Positions 1 through 13,700 of a DNA stretch of 64,000 bases are shown in pieces; position 1 is the first letter of the stretch; every line of letters begins with the position of its first letter. A program made the translations under genes and the position numbers. Below the pieces are notes generated by a model, which was given only the letters and a program-made list of their open reading frames with translations, made no database searches and was not told where the DNA came from. The stretch comes from Burkholderiaceae bacterium (GTDB lineage: Bacteria; Pseudomonadota; Gammaproteobacteria; Burkholderiales; Burkholderiaceae_A). The DNA lies in assembly GCA_018882795.1 (NCBI GenBank), contig VERJ01000005.1, positions 1-64,000 on the forward strand, written 5' to 3'.

Positions 1-1
1 G

Positions 2-166
2 CTGGGTGCCGTGGTTGGCGGCCTGCTGGTGGGCATTCTTGAATCCATGGGTGCGGGTTATCTTTCCTCGGCCTACAAGGATGCGATTCCCTTTGTGCTG
101 ATCCTGCTGATTCTGTTTTTCATGCCGCGCGGTCTGTTCGGCGGCAAATCTACGGATCGGGTCTGA
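2..166 (+). CDS. livH: Branched-chain amino acid ABC transporter permease (LivH-type), C-terminal part, truncated by window start
   Basis: Open frame ...LGAVVGGLLVGILESMGAGYLSSAYKDAIPFVLILLILFFMPRGLFGGKSTDRV* ends at 166, immediately before livM; typical LivH C-terminus and operon position. Confidence 0.85.
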   Translation: MGAVVGGLLVGILESMGAGYLSSAYKDAIPFVLILLILFFMPRGLFGGKSTDRV

Positions 167-168
167 TC

Positions 169-1101
169 ATGAAAAAGAATCCATTTTTTGGTCTCTACAT
201 CGTGATCGCCATCTTGCTGGTGATCCCATTTATTGCCCCGAACAACTTCTATCTGGATCTTGCGATCCGCATGGCCATCAATGCCACGATCGTGTTGGGA
301 CTAAATCTTTTGATCGGCTTCGCCGGGCAGATCAGTCTGGGCCATGCCGGCTTTCTGGGCATTGGGGCCTATGCCTCGGCGATTCTGCCCACCCACTTCG
401 GATGGCACCCCCTGCCCGCCATGGCCGCGGGCGCGGTCGTCGCCGCAGCGCTCGCCGGATTGGTAGCGCGGCCGATTTTCAAGCTCAAGGGCAACTACCT
501 GGCCATGGCCACACTCGGCCTGGGCATCATCATCAATATCGCGATTCGCAATGAGACCAACTTCACTGGCGGGCCGGATGGCATGCCGGTGCCAGCGATG
601 GGATTGATGGGATTTGAACTCACCACCGACAAGCAATGGTATTGGGTGGTGGCATTCATTCTTTCGGTCAGCCTGTGGGCCTCGCTGAATCTGATCGACT
701 CACCGTTTGGGCGCGCATTGCGTGCGCTGCATGGTTCGGAAGTCGCCTCCCAGGTGGTCGGCGTGGACATCGTGCGCTACAAGGTTGCGATCTTTGTACT
801 CTCTGCTGCATTTGCCAGCGTGCTGGGCAGCATCACGGCCCACTACGTTGCCTTCGTCACCCCAACCTTTGCCGACTTTTTCCACTCCATTGAGCTGGTG
901 ACCATGGTGGTGGTGGGTGGCATGGCCTCGATCTATGGCTCGCTCGTGGGCGCTGTGCTGCTCACCGCCCTGCCGCAGGCACTGGCCACCTTTGAGGGAT
1001 GGGAGACGGTGGTGTTTGGCGGCATCCTGATGCTGTGCATGATCTTTCTGCCCAAGGGCCTGGTCCCCACCCTGGCCGCGAAGTTTGGGAAGGGGGAATA
1101 A
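169..1101 (+). CDS. livM: Branched-chain amino acid ABC transporter permease LivM
   Basis: 310 aa; LGLNLLIGFAGQISLGHAGFLGIGAYASA signature of LivM permeases. Confidence 0.93.
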   Translation: MKKNPFFGLYIVIAILLVIPFIAPNNFYLDLAIRMAINATIVLGLNLLIGFAGQISLGHAGFLGIGAYASAILPTHFGWHPLPAMAAGAVVAAALAGLVARPIFKLKGNYLAMATLGLGIIINIAIRNETNFTGGPDGMPVPAMGLMGFELTTDKQWYWVVAFILSVSLWASLNLIDSPFGRALRALHGSEVASQVVGVDIVRYKVAIFVLSAAFASVLGSITAHYVAFVTPTFADFFHSIELVTMVVVGGMASIYGSLVGAVLLTALPQALATFEGWETVVFGGILMLCMIFLPKGLVPTLAAKFGKGE

Positions 1102-1104
1102 GTC

Positions 1105-1866
1105 ATGGCATTGCTGGATGTATCTAACCTTTCGATTCACTTTGGCGGTGTGAAGGCTGTACAGAATGTGACCTTCTCTATCGATGCAGGCATTGTGTAT
1201 TCGGTGATCGGACCCAATGGGGCAGGCAAGACCACGCTATTTAATCTGATCACCGGTGTCTACACGCCGACTGCCGGGGAGATTCGACTCGATAGCGAAT
1301 CGATTCAAGGCAAAAGCCCCAACGAATTGGCCGAGCGCGGGATGGCCCGAACCTTTCAGAACCTGCAGGTCTGTATGAACATGACCGCCATCGAGAACGT
1401 GATGGTCGGCGCCCACCTGCGGCTGGACCGCAACATGCTGAAGGCCGCCCTTCGCCTGCCGAGTCTGCGAGCCCGCGACAATGAGCTGCGCCAAGAGGCT
1501 GCTGAGCTGATGCGGTTTGTGGGCCTGGAGCGTTTCATTGATGCCCGCGCCGACAGCATGCCCTATGGGGCACTCAAGCGTATGGAGATCGCGCGTGCGC
1601 TCGCCATGAAACCCAGAATCATTTTCCTCGATGAGCCCGCAGCGGGCCTGAACCCAAAGGAAACCATTGAGGTCGATCAGCTGGTGCGCAAGGTCGCCGA
1701 CTCGGGCGTGACTGTGGTGCTGGTGGAGCACGACATGAAAATGGTGATGAATTTATCCGACCGCATCCTCGTGCTCGATTACGGCAAGAAGCTCGCCGAG
1801 GGCACGGGTGAGGAAATCCGCAGAAATCCAGATGTGATCGCCGCCTATCTTGGCGCACACGCCTAG
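1105..1866 (+). CDS. livG: Branched-chain amino acid ABC transporter ATP-binding protein LivG
   Basis: 253 aa; Walker A GPNGAGKTT, GITGVYxPTxG and LDEPAAGLNPKET typical of LivG. Confidence 0.93.
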   Translation: MALLDVSNLSIHFGGVKAVQNVTFSIDAGIVYSVIGPNGAGKTTLFNLITGVYTPTAGEIRLDSESIQGKSPNELAERGMARTFQNLQVCMNMTAIENVMVGAHLRLDRNMLKAALRLPSLRARDNELRQEAAELMRFVGLERFIDARADSMPYGALKRMEIARALAMKPRIIFLDEPAAGLNPKETIEVDQLVRKVADSGVTVVLVEHDMKMVMNLSDRILVLDYGKKLAEGTGEEIRRNPDVIAAYLGAHA

Positions 1867-1879
1867 AGAAAGTTTCGCC

Positions 1880-3199
1880 ATGAGAGCCATCTCCATCATT
1901 CAAGAAGAACACCGCAACCTGTGGCGCATCATCATGAGCATCGATGCCGTGGCCGATGAGCTCGATGAGGGCGGCAAGGCCGATGTTGAATTCTTCAACG
2001 CCGTCTTTGATTACATCGAAAGCTTTGTGGACGAAGCCCACCACCACAAGGAAGACGGTTACCTCTTTCGACTGATGCGAGTCCGCAGTGAGAGGGCCAA
2101 TAGCATCATTGAGCGGCTGGAGGCTGAACACCGCAATGCGCCTCTAAACCTGAAGTTTCTCCGCCAGCAGCTGGCGGAGAACGCCGAGCGCGGCCTGGGC
2201 AATAGCGATTTTACCGAAGCCCTGCGCAACTACACCAAGGCCCTGCGCAGCCACATCCATACCGAGGAAAGAGACCTCATGCCGATGGCCAAGGATGTGC
2301 TGACCGAGGCCGACTGGCAGGAAATCGACACCGCATTTCTCGATAACAAAGACCCGCTCTTTGGAGATCAAGCCAAGGCGGAATTCCGTGAGCTCTATCA
2401 CCGCATCGCCACCCTCGCCCCGGACTCGATTGGCCTGGGTGGCCAGACAGGCGGTGAACTAAAAACCCGCACCGCACCTGGAGTCAGCACCGAGGTACTA
2501 CTGAAGGTGTCCGCCATGGAGAGCTGCTACGGCAAAATCAAGGCGCTGAAGGGTATTGATCTGGAGGTGCGGCGTGGTGAGACCGTTGCATTGGTAGGCG
2601 CCAACGGCGCGGGCAAAACCACCTTCTTACGCACGCTCTCGGGCGTGCAGCCCATGAGCGCCGGCAGCATCAGCTTTGAGGGCGAGGACATCAGTCGGCT
2701 TGGGCCCGATGGCCGAGTAAAGCGTGGCATCTGCCAGAGCCCGGAAGGCAGACAGGTGTTCGGGCCCCTCTCCATTGAAGACAATCTGCGGCTTGGCGCC
2801 TACACCCAGCCCAAGGCCCAGGTTGAGGGTGATCTTGAAAAAATCTACGCCATGTTTCCTGTGCTGAAAGAGAAACGCAAACTTCCGGCAGGCACACTAT
2901 CAGGTGGTCAGCAGCAGATGTTGGCCATTGGCCGCGCACTGATGGGCAGACCCAAGATGCTGCTGCTCGATGAGCCCTCCATGGGACTTGCGCCGCTGCT
3001 GGTGGAGGAAGTCTTCAACGTGGTGCGATCGCTCAAATCGCAGGGCATGACGATTCTGCTGGTCGAGCAAAACGCCTTCGCTGCACTGGGCATCGCGGAT
3101 CGGGGCTATGTGCTGGAAACCGGCAACGTCACACTCACCGGCACCGGCCAGGAACTGATCAGCAACGAGCAGGTGCGGGCCGCTTATCTCGGCATGTAA
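1880..3199 (+). CDS. Hemerythrin-like (HHE) domain fused N-terminally to branched-chain amino acid ABC ATPase LivF
   Basis: ORF begins at 1850 but MRAISIIQEEHRNL at 1880 is the likely start. First ~185 aa carry HHE-type His/Glu ligands (EEHRNLW, EAHHHKEDGYLF, EAEHRN, SHIHTEERDLMP); from about residue 210, LLKVSAMESCYGKIKALKGIDLEV...GANGAGKTT...LSGGQQQMLAIGRALM...LLLDEPSMGLAP is canonical LivF. Confidence 0.9.
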   Translation: MRAISIIQEEHRNLWRIIMSIDAVADELDEGGKADVEFFNAVFDYIESFVDEAHHHKEDGYLFRLMRVRSERANSIIERLEAEHRNAPLNLKFLRQQLAENAERGLGNSDFTEALRNYTKALRSHIHTEERDLMPMAKDVLTEADWQEIDTAFLDNKDPLFGDQAKAEFRELYHRIATLAPDSIGLGGQTGGELKTRTAPGVSTEVLLKVSAMESCYGKIKALKGIDLEVRRGETVALVGANGAGKTTFLRTLSGVQPMSAGSISFEGEDISRLGPDGRVKRGICQSPEGRQVFGPLSIEDNLRLGAYTQPKAQVEGDLEKIYAMFPVLKEKRKLPAGTLSGGQQQMLAIGRALMGRPKMLLLDEPSMGLAPLLVEEVFNVVRSLKSQGMTILLVEQNAFAALGIADRGYVLETGNVTLTGTGQELISNEQVRAAYLGM

Positions 3200-3239
3200 A
3201 ACAGCGGGTGCCACCGGCCCCCGCCGCTGACGTGTTGCT

Positions 3240-4556
<1,317 letters not shown>

Positions 4557-4613
4557 TCAAAATTCAGAAACTGTCGTGATTCTAAAGTCTTGCGTCGTAC
4601 CCAAGGAAAATCA

Positions 4614-5882
4614 TCACTTGGCGTTCATTTTGCGCAACGTGGCCAGCTTCTCAGCGATCTTGGTCTCCATGCCCCGGTCTACTGGTCCATAAAAGACAGG
4701 GGCTTGAGGTAAGGCATCCGGGAAATACCGCTGACCTGGGGAGAATGCGCCAGGCTCGTCGTGGCTGTAGCGATACTCCTTGCCATGGCCCAAGGATTTG
4801 GCGAGTTTGGTGGGTGCGTTACGCAGATGATCCGGCACGGGCAGTGAGCCGTGATCCTGCACGAATTTCCGCGCAGCGTTGTACGCCACGTAGACTGCAT
4901 TAGACTTGGCTGCGCAGGCCAGAAACACCAAGGCCTGGGCCAGCGCCAGCTCGCCTTCTGGTGAGCCCAGCCGCTCGTAAGCGGTTGCGGCCTCCAGTGT
5001 CATGGTGAGTGCACGCGGATCTGCAAGGCCGATGTCCTCGCTGGCCATGCGGATCATGCGCCGCGCGATGTAGCGCGGATCGCAGCCGCCATCGGTCATG
5101 CGGCAAAACCAATAAAGCGCTGCATCCGGATCCGAGCCACGGACCGATTTATGCAAGGCTGAGATCTGATCATAAAAAGCATCACCGCCCTTATCGAATT
5201 GACGCACCAGCTGAGGCAGCATCCGATCCAGCAGCGCATCATCTATCCCTGTTGCAGCTTTTTGTGCCTCCGGAATGAGCAGCTCCAGAGCGCCCAGCAG
5301 TCTACGCGCATCGCCATCAGCACTGGTGACCAATCGGCTCCACGCTGCTGAGTCCATCAATTGATCATCAAACTGATACAGCGCAAAAGCACGGCGGGCA
5401 AGCTCCCGCATCGCGGGCTCTTCTAGGGGCTTAAGCACCAGCACCGAGGCGCGGGACAGCAACGCACTGTTGACTTCAAAGCCTGGGTTCTCCGTGGTGG
5501 CGCCGATGAACACAAACAAGCCCGACTCGACATGCGGCAGAAAGGCATCCTGCTGCGCCTTATTGAACCGATGAACCTCATCCACAAATACGACACAGGC
5601 CCGGCCAAGCGATCGGGCCTGTTGCGCAAGTTCAACCGCCTCACGGATTTCTTTTACGCCACCCAACACAGCAGAGATCGCGATCAACTCTGCACCGCAG
5701 GCCTTCACCAAAAGCCTTGCGAGGGTGGTCTTGCCCACGCCCGGCGGCCCCCACAGGATCATGGACTGCAGCTGGCCGGATTCCACTGCGGCACGCAGCG
5801 GCCTGCCCTGGCCCAGCAGATGGGCCTGGCCAACCACATCATCAATCGTTTGCGGACGCATCCGCTCGGCAAGCGGCTGCAC
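4614..5882 (-). CDS. rarA: Replication-associated recombination protein A (RarA/MgsA AAA+ ATPase)
   Basis: MQPLAERMRPQTIDDVVGQAHLLG, GPPGVGKTT, FVDEVHRFNKAQQDAFLPHVE, IGATTENP. Confidence 0.95.
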   Translation of the reverse strand: MQPLAERMRPQTIDDVVGQAHLLGQGRPLRAAVESGQLQSMILWGPPGVGKTTLARLLVKACGAELIAISAVLGGVKEIREAVELAQQARSLGRACVVFVDEVHRFNKAQQDAFLPHVESGLFVFIGATTENPGFEVNSALLSRASVLVLKPLEEPAMRELARRAFALYQFDDQLMDSAAWSRLVTSADGDARRLLGALELLIPEAQKAATGIDDALLDRMLPQLVRQFDKGGDAFYDQISALHKSVRGSDPDAALYWFCRMTDGGCDPRYIARRMIRMASEDIGLADPRALTMTLEAATAYERLGSPEGELALAQALVFLACAAKSNAVYVAYNAARKFVQDHGSLPVPDHLRNAPTKLAKSLGHGKEYRYSHDEPGAFSPGQRYFPDALPQAPVFYGPVDRGMETKIAEKLATLRKMNAK

Positions 5883-5884
5883 GA

Positions 5885-6523
5885 TCAGGGCCGCAGCACG
5901 CTCATGCCAGGAGGTGGTTTGTACTGAAACAACTGGGGATTGATTTCGATGTTTTTCAAAATACGGTGCAATTCAACCTTGGTGACTTGGCCCAGGCTGT
6001 CATGAATCTCAAAGCGACTGATCATGGAATCCGCATCCAGACCAACCATCAGCCGGACGATACCCGGCTCAGGCTTTTTGGGCATCACGACAATCCAAGT
6101 CACACCATCGCGTTCGCCCGCATGTGAGAACTGATAACGCTCCATCAACTGATCATGGGTCAATACACTGGTATTGAGTAACAGCGCGGCAATGCCAGAA
6201 AGGTTGGCGGCATCCACAGGCCGCACAGAGGCCTGGAAAAGATCGATATCGACCATCCAGAATTCGCGGGTGTTGAGAATTTGCAGCTGCGGATAAGGCT
6301 TTTTCACTTCCCAGCGCAGCAGGCCCGGTTTCGAGACATAAAAACTTCCCGATGCGTTGCGCACGCGGGGGCCCTGGGTGCCGGTGGTCTGGGTGAAATC
6401 CGCCGACATGCTTTGCGTGGCGGCCAGGCTCTCGATCATGCGATCGATTGGATCAGCGCTCAGTGCTGTCGTTGCGTAGCCCAGGGTCAACGTCATTACC
6501 AGACGAACGAGAAATACCATCAT
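5885..6523 (-). CDS. lolA: Outer-membrane lipoprotein carrier protein LolA
   Basis: Signal peptide, then [11 protein letters not shown]...[21 protein letters not shown]; located between ftsK and rarA. Confidence 0.9.
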   Translation of the reverse strand: MMVFLVRLVMTLTLGYATTALSADPIDRMIESLAATQSMSADFTQTTGTQGPRVRNASGSFYVSKPGLLRWEVKKPYPQLQILNTREFWMVDIDLFQASVRPVDAANLSGIAALLLNTSVLTHDQLMERYQFSHAGERDGVTWIVVMPKKPEPGIVRLMVGLDADSMISRFEIHDSLGQVTKVELHRILKNIEINPQLFQYKPPPGMSVLRP

Positions 6524-8916
6524 CCTTGCCCCCTAGGCACCAAAATATCCCGATTGCCATTGCTTTGCATCGGCGAAACGACACCCGCCTGCTCCATGGT
6601 CTCCAACAAGCGGGCAGCGCGGTTATAGCCAATGCGCAGATGCCGCTGCACCAAGGAAATTGATGCGCGGCGATGTTTTAGCACCACAGCCACCGCTTCA
6701 TCATAGAGTGGGTCTGACTCGCCATCGCTGCCCTCGGTCGCCAGGCCCGCAGTAAATGTGCCACCACCGCCTGAAACATCGGCGCCTTCAAGAATGCGTT
6801 CGTCGTATTGGGCCTCACCGGTCTGCTTCACCGCATTGACGACACGCATCACCTCATCGTCGGCCACAAAGGCCCCATGGACCCGCATGGGCAGGCCTGT
6901 GCCCGCAGCCAGAAACAACATATCACCCTGGCCCAGCAGGGCCTCCGCCCCCATTTGATCCAGCACCGTACGTGAATCGACTTTGCTGGACACCTGAAAC
7001 GAGATACGCGCTGGGATATTGGCCTTAATTAAACCTGTGATGACATCCACCGATGGCCGCTGGGTCGCCAGGATCAAATGAATACCGGCCGCGCGGGCTT
7101 TTTGCGCAAGCCGTGCAATCAGCTCTTCGATTTTCTTCCCTGCCACCATCATCAGATCGGCCAACTCATCAATGACGACCACGATCTGGGGTAGCGGCGA
7201 CAGTGTCGGCGCATCGGGGTCCTCGGGATTGGCAAGCGGGTCCTTAATGGGTGCGCCCTTCTTGATGGCCTCTTCCACTTTTTGATTAAAACCGGCGAGA
7301 TTGCGGGTATTGAGCTTGCTCATGGTGCGGTAGCGGCGCTCCATTTCGCCCACGCACCAATGCAACGCATTGGCGGCAAGCTTCATATCGGTCACCACCG
7401 GTGTGAGCAGATGCGGAATGCCTTCATAAATTGAGAGCTCCAGCATCTTAGGGTCAATCATGATGAGCCGCACCTGGGCTGGCGTTGATCGATACAAAAC
7501 GGAGAGCAGCATGGCATTCACGCCAACAGACTTGCCAGAGCCCGTAGTGCCGGCCACCAATAGGTGGGGCATCTTGGCCAAGTCCACCACCATGGGGGCC
7601 CCCGCGATGTCTTTGCCAAGCGCCAGAGGCAACACCCCATGGTTTTCCTGAAATGTGGTGGAGCCAATGATCTCCGAAAGACGCACCATCTGCCGCTTGG
7701 GGTTGGGGAGCTCCAGGCCCATCAGGCTCTTGCCGGGGATGGTTTCCACCACGCGAATGGAGACCAATGACAGCGCACGCGCAAGGTCCTTGGCCAGATT
7801 CACGATCTGCGAACCCTTCACGCCAAGCGCAGGCTCGATCTCATAGCGCGTGATCACTGGGCCAGGCTGCGCGCTGATGACTTTTACCTGCACACCAAAA
7901 TCAGCCAGACGGTTTTCAATCACACGGGATGTGAATTCCAGGGTCTCGGGGGCAACGGTCTCCAGTTGTGAAGAGACTTCATCAAGCAATGAGAGCGGTG
8001 GCAGCCCACCAATCGGGGCCTCCGCAAAGAGCGGTCGCTGTTTTTCCCGCTGCTTGGCCGCGATGGCTTTTTTTGATGGTTCGGGGGCAACCACAGGCTT
8101 GATCTCAATCGTCTGTTCCACCTCCCGCTGGCGGCGCTTCTCCTCCAAGGCATCGGCCCGCTCAATCGCCGCCGATTCGCCCAGCCTGCGGTCCTGCCAG
8201 GCGGTCAGGCGCTGCCGCATCCAAGCCAGCAGTGCCTCTGCTTTGCTGCCCACCGATTCGGTGACATCCAGCCAGGAGAAGCGGAAAAACAGTGCCAGTC
8301 CGGCCACGATCATGGCCAGCGCCAAGAGCGTCAGCCCGATAGCACCCAGGGCCCAATCGCCAAAGCTGCCCACCAGACTGCCCAGGGCCCCGCCCGGCAT
8401 GAAAGCGATGGGACTTGCGCCCCAGTTAATGCGTTGGGCCTCGAGGGTGCAGCTGCCGGCCAGCAGCAGACAAAAACCGATCCAGCGCAGCGGGCCCATC
8501 AGCACAAACGGAGCCTCTTCACCGCTGACCATATTCACACCCAGCCGCTGCCGCTCGCGCAGCTGACGCGCCAGCCTCCAGCTGGCGAAGGCCAGTGCGG
8601 CCGACAGCACCACAAACCAGCCCGCCGAGACCCCGAATCCAAACAACAAGGAATCGGCAGTCCAGGCGCCAAAGCGTCCCAAGAGGTTGGTGGGGGTCTG
8701 ACGAGATCCCTGCTGAAACCACCCAGCATCATCCGGTGACCAGGAGGCCAATGAAAGCAGAATCCAGACGGAAAAAGCCCCATAGCCAAGCCAACGGAGC
8801 TCCGCACCGAGTCCGGAAATTTCGGCCGAGTTCCCGGCGGTTGGTGTTCCACCGACCCTGCCGTCTGTGCCGCGGGCTTGGGATCGGGAGGCGGTTCGGC
8901 TGCTGCGGTTTACCAT
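6520..8916 (-). CDS. ftsK: DNA translocase FtsK
   Basis: ORF 6520..9090; likely start [12 protein letters not shown] at 8916. N-terminal TM segments, [50 protein letters not shown] and C-terminal gamma winged helix. Confidence 0.95.
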   Translation of the reverse strand: MVNRSSRTASRSQARGTDGRVGGTPTAGNSAEISGLGAELRWLGYGAFSVWILLSLASWSPDDAGWFQQGSRQTPTNLLGRFGAWTADSLLFGFGVSAGWFVVLSAALAFASWRLARQLRERQRLGVNMVSGEEAPFVLMGPLRWIGFCLLLAGSCTLEAQRINWGASPIAFMPGGALGSLVGSFGDWALGAIGLTLLALAMIVAGLALFFRFSWLDVTESVGSKAEALLAWMRQRLTAWQDRRLGESAAIERADALEEKRRQREVEQTIEIKPVVAPEPSKKAIAAKQREKQRPLFAEAPIGGLPPLSLLDEVSSQLETVAPETLEFTSRVIENRLADFGVQVKVISAQPGPVITRYEIEPALGVKGSQIVNLAKDLARALSLVSIRVVETIPGKSLMGLELPNPKRQMVRLSEIIGSTTFQENHGVLPLALGKDIAGAPMVVDLAKMPHLLVAGTTGSGKSVGVNAMLLSVLYRSTPAQVRLIMIDPKMLELSIYEGIPHLLTPVVTDMKLAANALHWCVGEMERRYRTMSKLNTRNLAGFNQKVEEAIKKGAPIKDPLANPEDPDAPTLSPLPQIVVVIDELADLMMVAGKKIEELIARLAQKARAAGIHLILATQRPSVDVITGLIKANIPARISFQVSSKVDSRTVLDQMGAEALLGQGDMLFLAAGTGLPMRVHGAFVADDEVMRVVNAVKQTGEAQYDERILEGADVSGGGGTFTAGLATEGSDGESDPLYDEAVAVVLKHRRASISLVQRHLRIGYNRAARLLETMEQAGVVSPMQSNGNRDILVPRGQG

Positions 8917-9056
8917 GTAGCGCTTGATGTGCTGTGCACTTCCTTGTGTTGAGTGGGGCGTTTGCCCAGGGGGCCGGCCTCGAATTTTTATAATTGTGCC
9001 GTTTTGCAGCATTTCTCGCCTGCCGCATACAACCCTCTTCCTTTGATCCCTCTTGA

Positions 9057-10576
<1,520 letters not shown>

Positions 10577-10756
10577 ATCGCCTGATTCAAAACCTTCAAC
10601 TCATGTGTGAAGGTCTGCAATACCTCATGCTTTAAGAGATATCCAGAGCACTCACCTGCACGCTTTCCGCCCGCTGAATCGCACAACGAAATTGCTCAGC
10701 GCGATTATCGCGACAAATAGTCTCATGTCATCGCAACTTTCCAAACGGAGCATGAC

Positions 10757-13700
10757 ATGGCACTTCTTACTACCGGCACCACCACTACCCTTGATGAAAC
10801 CGCGGAACTGCAGAACGCAGCGATGTCTTCTGGCATTACCGAGGACGCCAATGACAACGATATTTCAGCAGATCAAATTCCTGCGGAGTTTCTGGCACGA
10901 TTGACTGCGCTGGGCGCAGACACACCGTCCATGTTGGCGCTGAGCGGCTACGACGGCACAATTGGTGACACGGGTGCAAATGTCATTACTTATACCCCGA
11001 TTGGCGGCTCAGCCGATGTCTATTTCAGTGATGCCTTCGGCGGTGCGCTTGATGGCGCCGACAGCGGACTGGCGACCACCAGTGGCGATCCCATCCTGCT
11101 TTACACCGACGCGGAGAACAACAATGTCCTGCTCGGAAAAACAACGGGGGGTGACATTGTTTTTTCCGCCTACTTGGAACAGACCAGCAACGGCGAGACT
11201 GGCGCCAAGATCTGGATGGTTCAGTACGAGGCACTTTTTAATCCTGACGCGAACAATCCGGACGACCCTGTTGACCTTGAGAATCTCGTGCATGTGACTG
11301 TGGCCCAGGATCGGAGTTTCTCCCTTGAAAATGCACCATCGGGGCAGAATCTTTTTGTGATGTTCGGAGATTCCGAAGTGGCCTTGGTGGTGACCGGGAT
11401 GAATCCCGCCAATCAGTCCGATGGCGCAAGCATCAACACCGGTGACACCGTCAACACCAGTTTCGCCGCCGGCTCCACGACAATCGGCATCAACAACCAG
11501 ATGGTCAATCCCGGTGAGGGCCTCTATTTCACCTTTGTTACCGGTGCCAACAGCGACTACACCGTTCCCCATTTGAGCGAGACCGAGGCTGATATCGAGG
11601 CGAACATCGCCTTCTCTGGGCTCTATGATGCGACCTCCGCCCGGTTCTCGATTGTCCAGCTTCAGGGTGATAAGGCGGCAACCGTGAAATTCACCGCGAT
11701 GACGACAGCGGTGGAAAGTGGCAGTAATTTCGTGGATGGACTGGGTGACTCAGACGACTTAAAGGTGAATATCACCTCAGTTGTGGTGCGTGACGCCAAT
11801 GGAAATGACATGACTTCCTCCTTGGACGTGACCAACACCGATGGCGTTATGACCATTTCCGGTATTCAGGCGGGGTACTCCATTGAGTACCAAACCACCG
11901 CTGGACACAATCGTCTCTTAATTGAAAATACCGGCTCGGAAAAGGGGACTGCCGCAAACTTCGATGTGGACGGTTTCCATCTCACCGATGCAGTGACCGA
12001 GACCACTGAGGTGGGTTCCCTAATGCGATTTGAAGACGATGGTCCCGCCATCACGCTCGCCACGCCCACAGATACGATTACCCTGAACACCCAGGATGCC
12101 GACACTGCGGGGTCTAACTACGACACCGACAGCAAAGACTTCTCCGGCGCATTCAGCATCGATACCCAGAGCTTTGGAGCGGACGGATCTGGTAGCGCAG
12201 GTGTGACATGGGACTATGCCCTTGGGGTAACCAGCCAGGGCATGGACTCGGAGCTCACCAGCCACGGCGATGCGATCTATCTCTACCTGGTCTCAGGCAA
12301 GGTCATCGGTTCAACCGCCAGCACTGAAGGAGGCATCGACAGCGCTAACACTGTGTTTGATCTGGCGGTAAGCGGTGCAGGATCCGTGACGCTCACACAG
12401 TACAACGCTGTTGATCACGATGCCCCAGGGGCAAGCTTCGATTATGCGAGCCAGCTGGAGACTCTGGGCGATGGCAAGGTTTCACTCAATGGTACGGCCA
12501 CGATTGCCGACTACGATCTGGACACCGACGATGATGTCAAGGTACTTGATCTCGGCGGCAACATCTCCTTTAACGATGATGGCCCCACCATCACCCTGGC
12601 CACACCGACCGATACGGTGACGCTCAACACCCACGACGCACTCACGATAGGCTCGGCCTTTGATACGGACAGCAAGAGCTTTGCTGAATCCTTCGGGATT
12701 ACATCCAGCAGCTACGGCGCCGATGGTGTAGGGGCCAGTGCCACGAACTGGGCCTATGAATTGGCCATCACCAGCCAAGGAATCGATTCCAGCCTAGCCA
12801 CCAACAGCTCAATGATTCGGCTCTTCCAGTTGGCCTCCGGACTGGTGGTTGGATCAACGGCCACTGTGATCTCTGACGTCTCTACAGAGAATACCGTATT
12901 CGATCTTGCGGTGAATTCCGCCGGGGTGGTAACGCTCAACCAATACACACAAATCAATCATCCAACGCCGGGTGCTGATGCTGACTATGAAAGTCAGACC
13001 ATTGCGCTTGCAAACAATCTGGTCACCCTGAAGGCCAGCGCCACCATCACGGACTACGATCTCGACACCGCTGCCGATTTCAAAATCCTGGATTTGGGCG
13101 GCAATATCGTGTTTAGCGACCACGGACCAAACGCTGCTTTCATTTCGGACCTCTCCGGACCCAATGTGGCTGACCCGATCTACGGCACTTATGACTTCAG
13201 TATCGGCGCGGATCTGGTCAACAACGATGAGGCCACCGGCATCGTGTTGCAATCATTGACTGGGGCAACAGCATTTTCCAGCACCACCCCCCAGGGACGT
13301 GCGATCACAGATGCCTCGGTAACATGGGAAGGCGAAGACGACACCTATGTCAATTACAGCTTCGCATTTAAGTACTACTCAGGACCCAACTCTGAGACGA
13401 CTCGCGATGGCTCGGGTATCGTGATTTTCAATAAGAGCGACGGCACCTATATGTTCGACGTCGATGCGCCACTGGTTGGCGAGAGCACTTACTCCACCAG
13501 CAATCCCCTCCAATCGTTTAACTACGACACACTGGGCAACAAATCACCCGAGATCGTGGTGCAGAAATACGCCGATGATTTTTACGGTGTGCTGACCGGC
13601 CAGGCCTCTAGCCCGCCGAGCAAGACCATTACGCTGGTCTCAGGGGGAGACCTTGCCTATAGCCCCGGCGAGACCTTTAGCAACAGCGCCACCGGCTATG

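Noticed and set aside
700-1140. Long antisense ORFs opposite liv, hppA, dctM, lpdA, argH and other genes
   Set aside because: High-GC shadow ORFs with no recognisable domains, His/Arg/Pro-rich composition, fully overlapped by well-supported genes.
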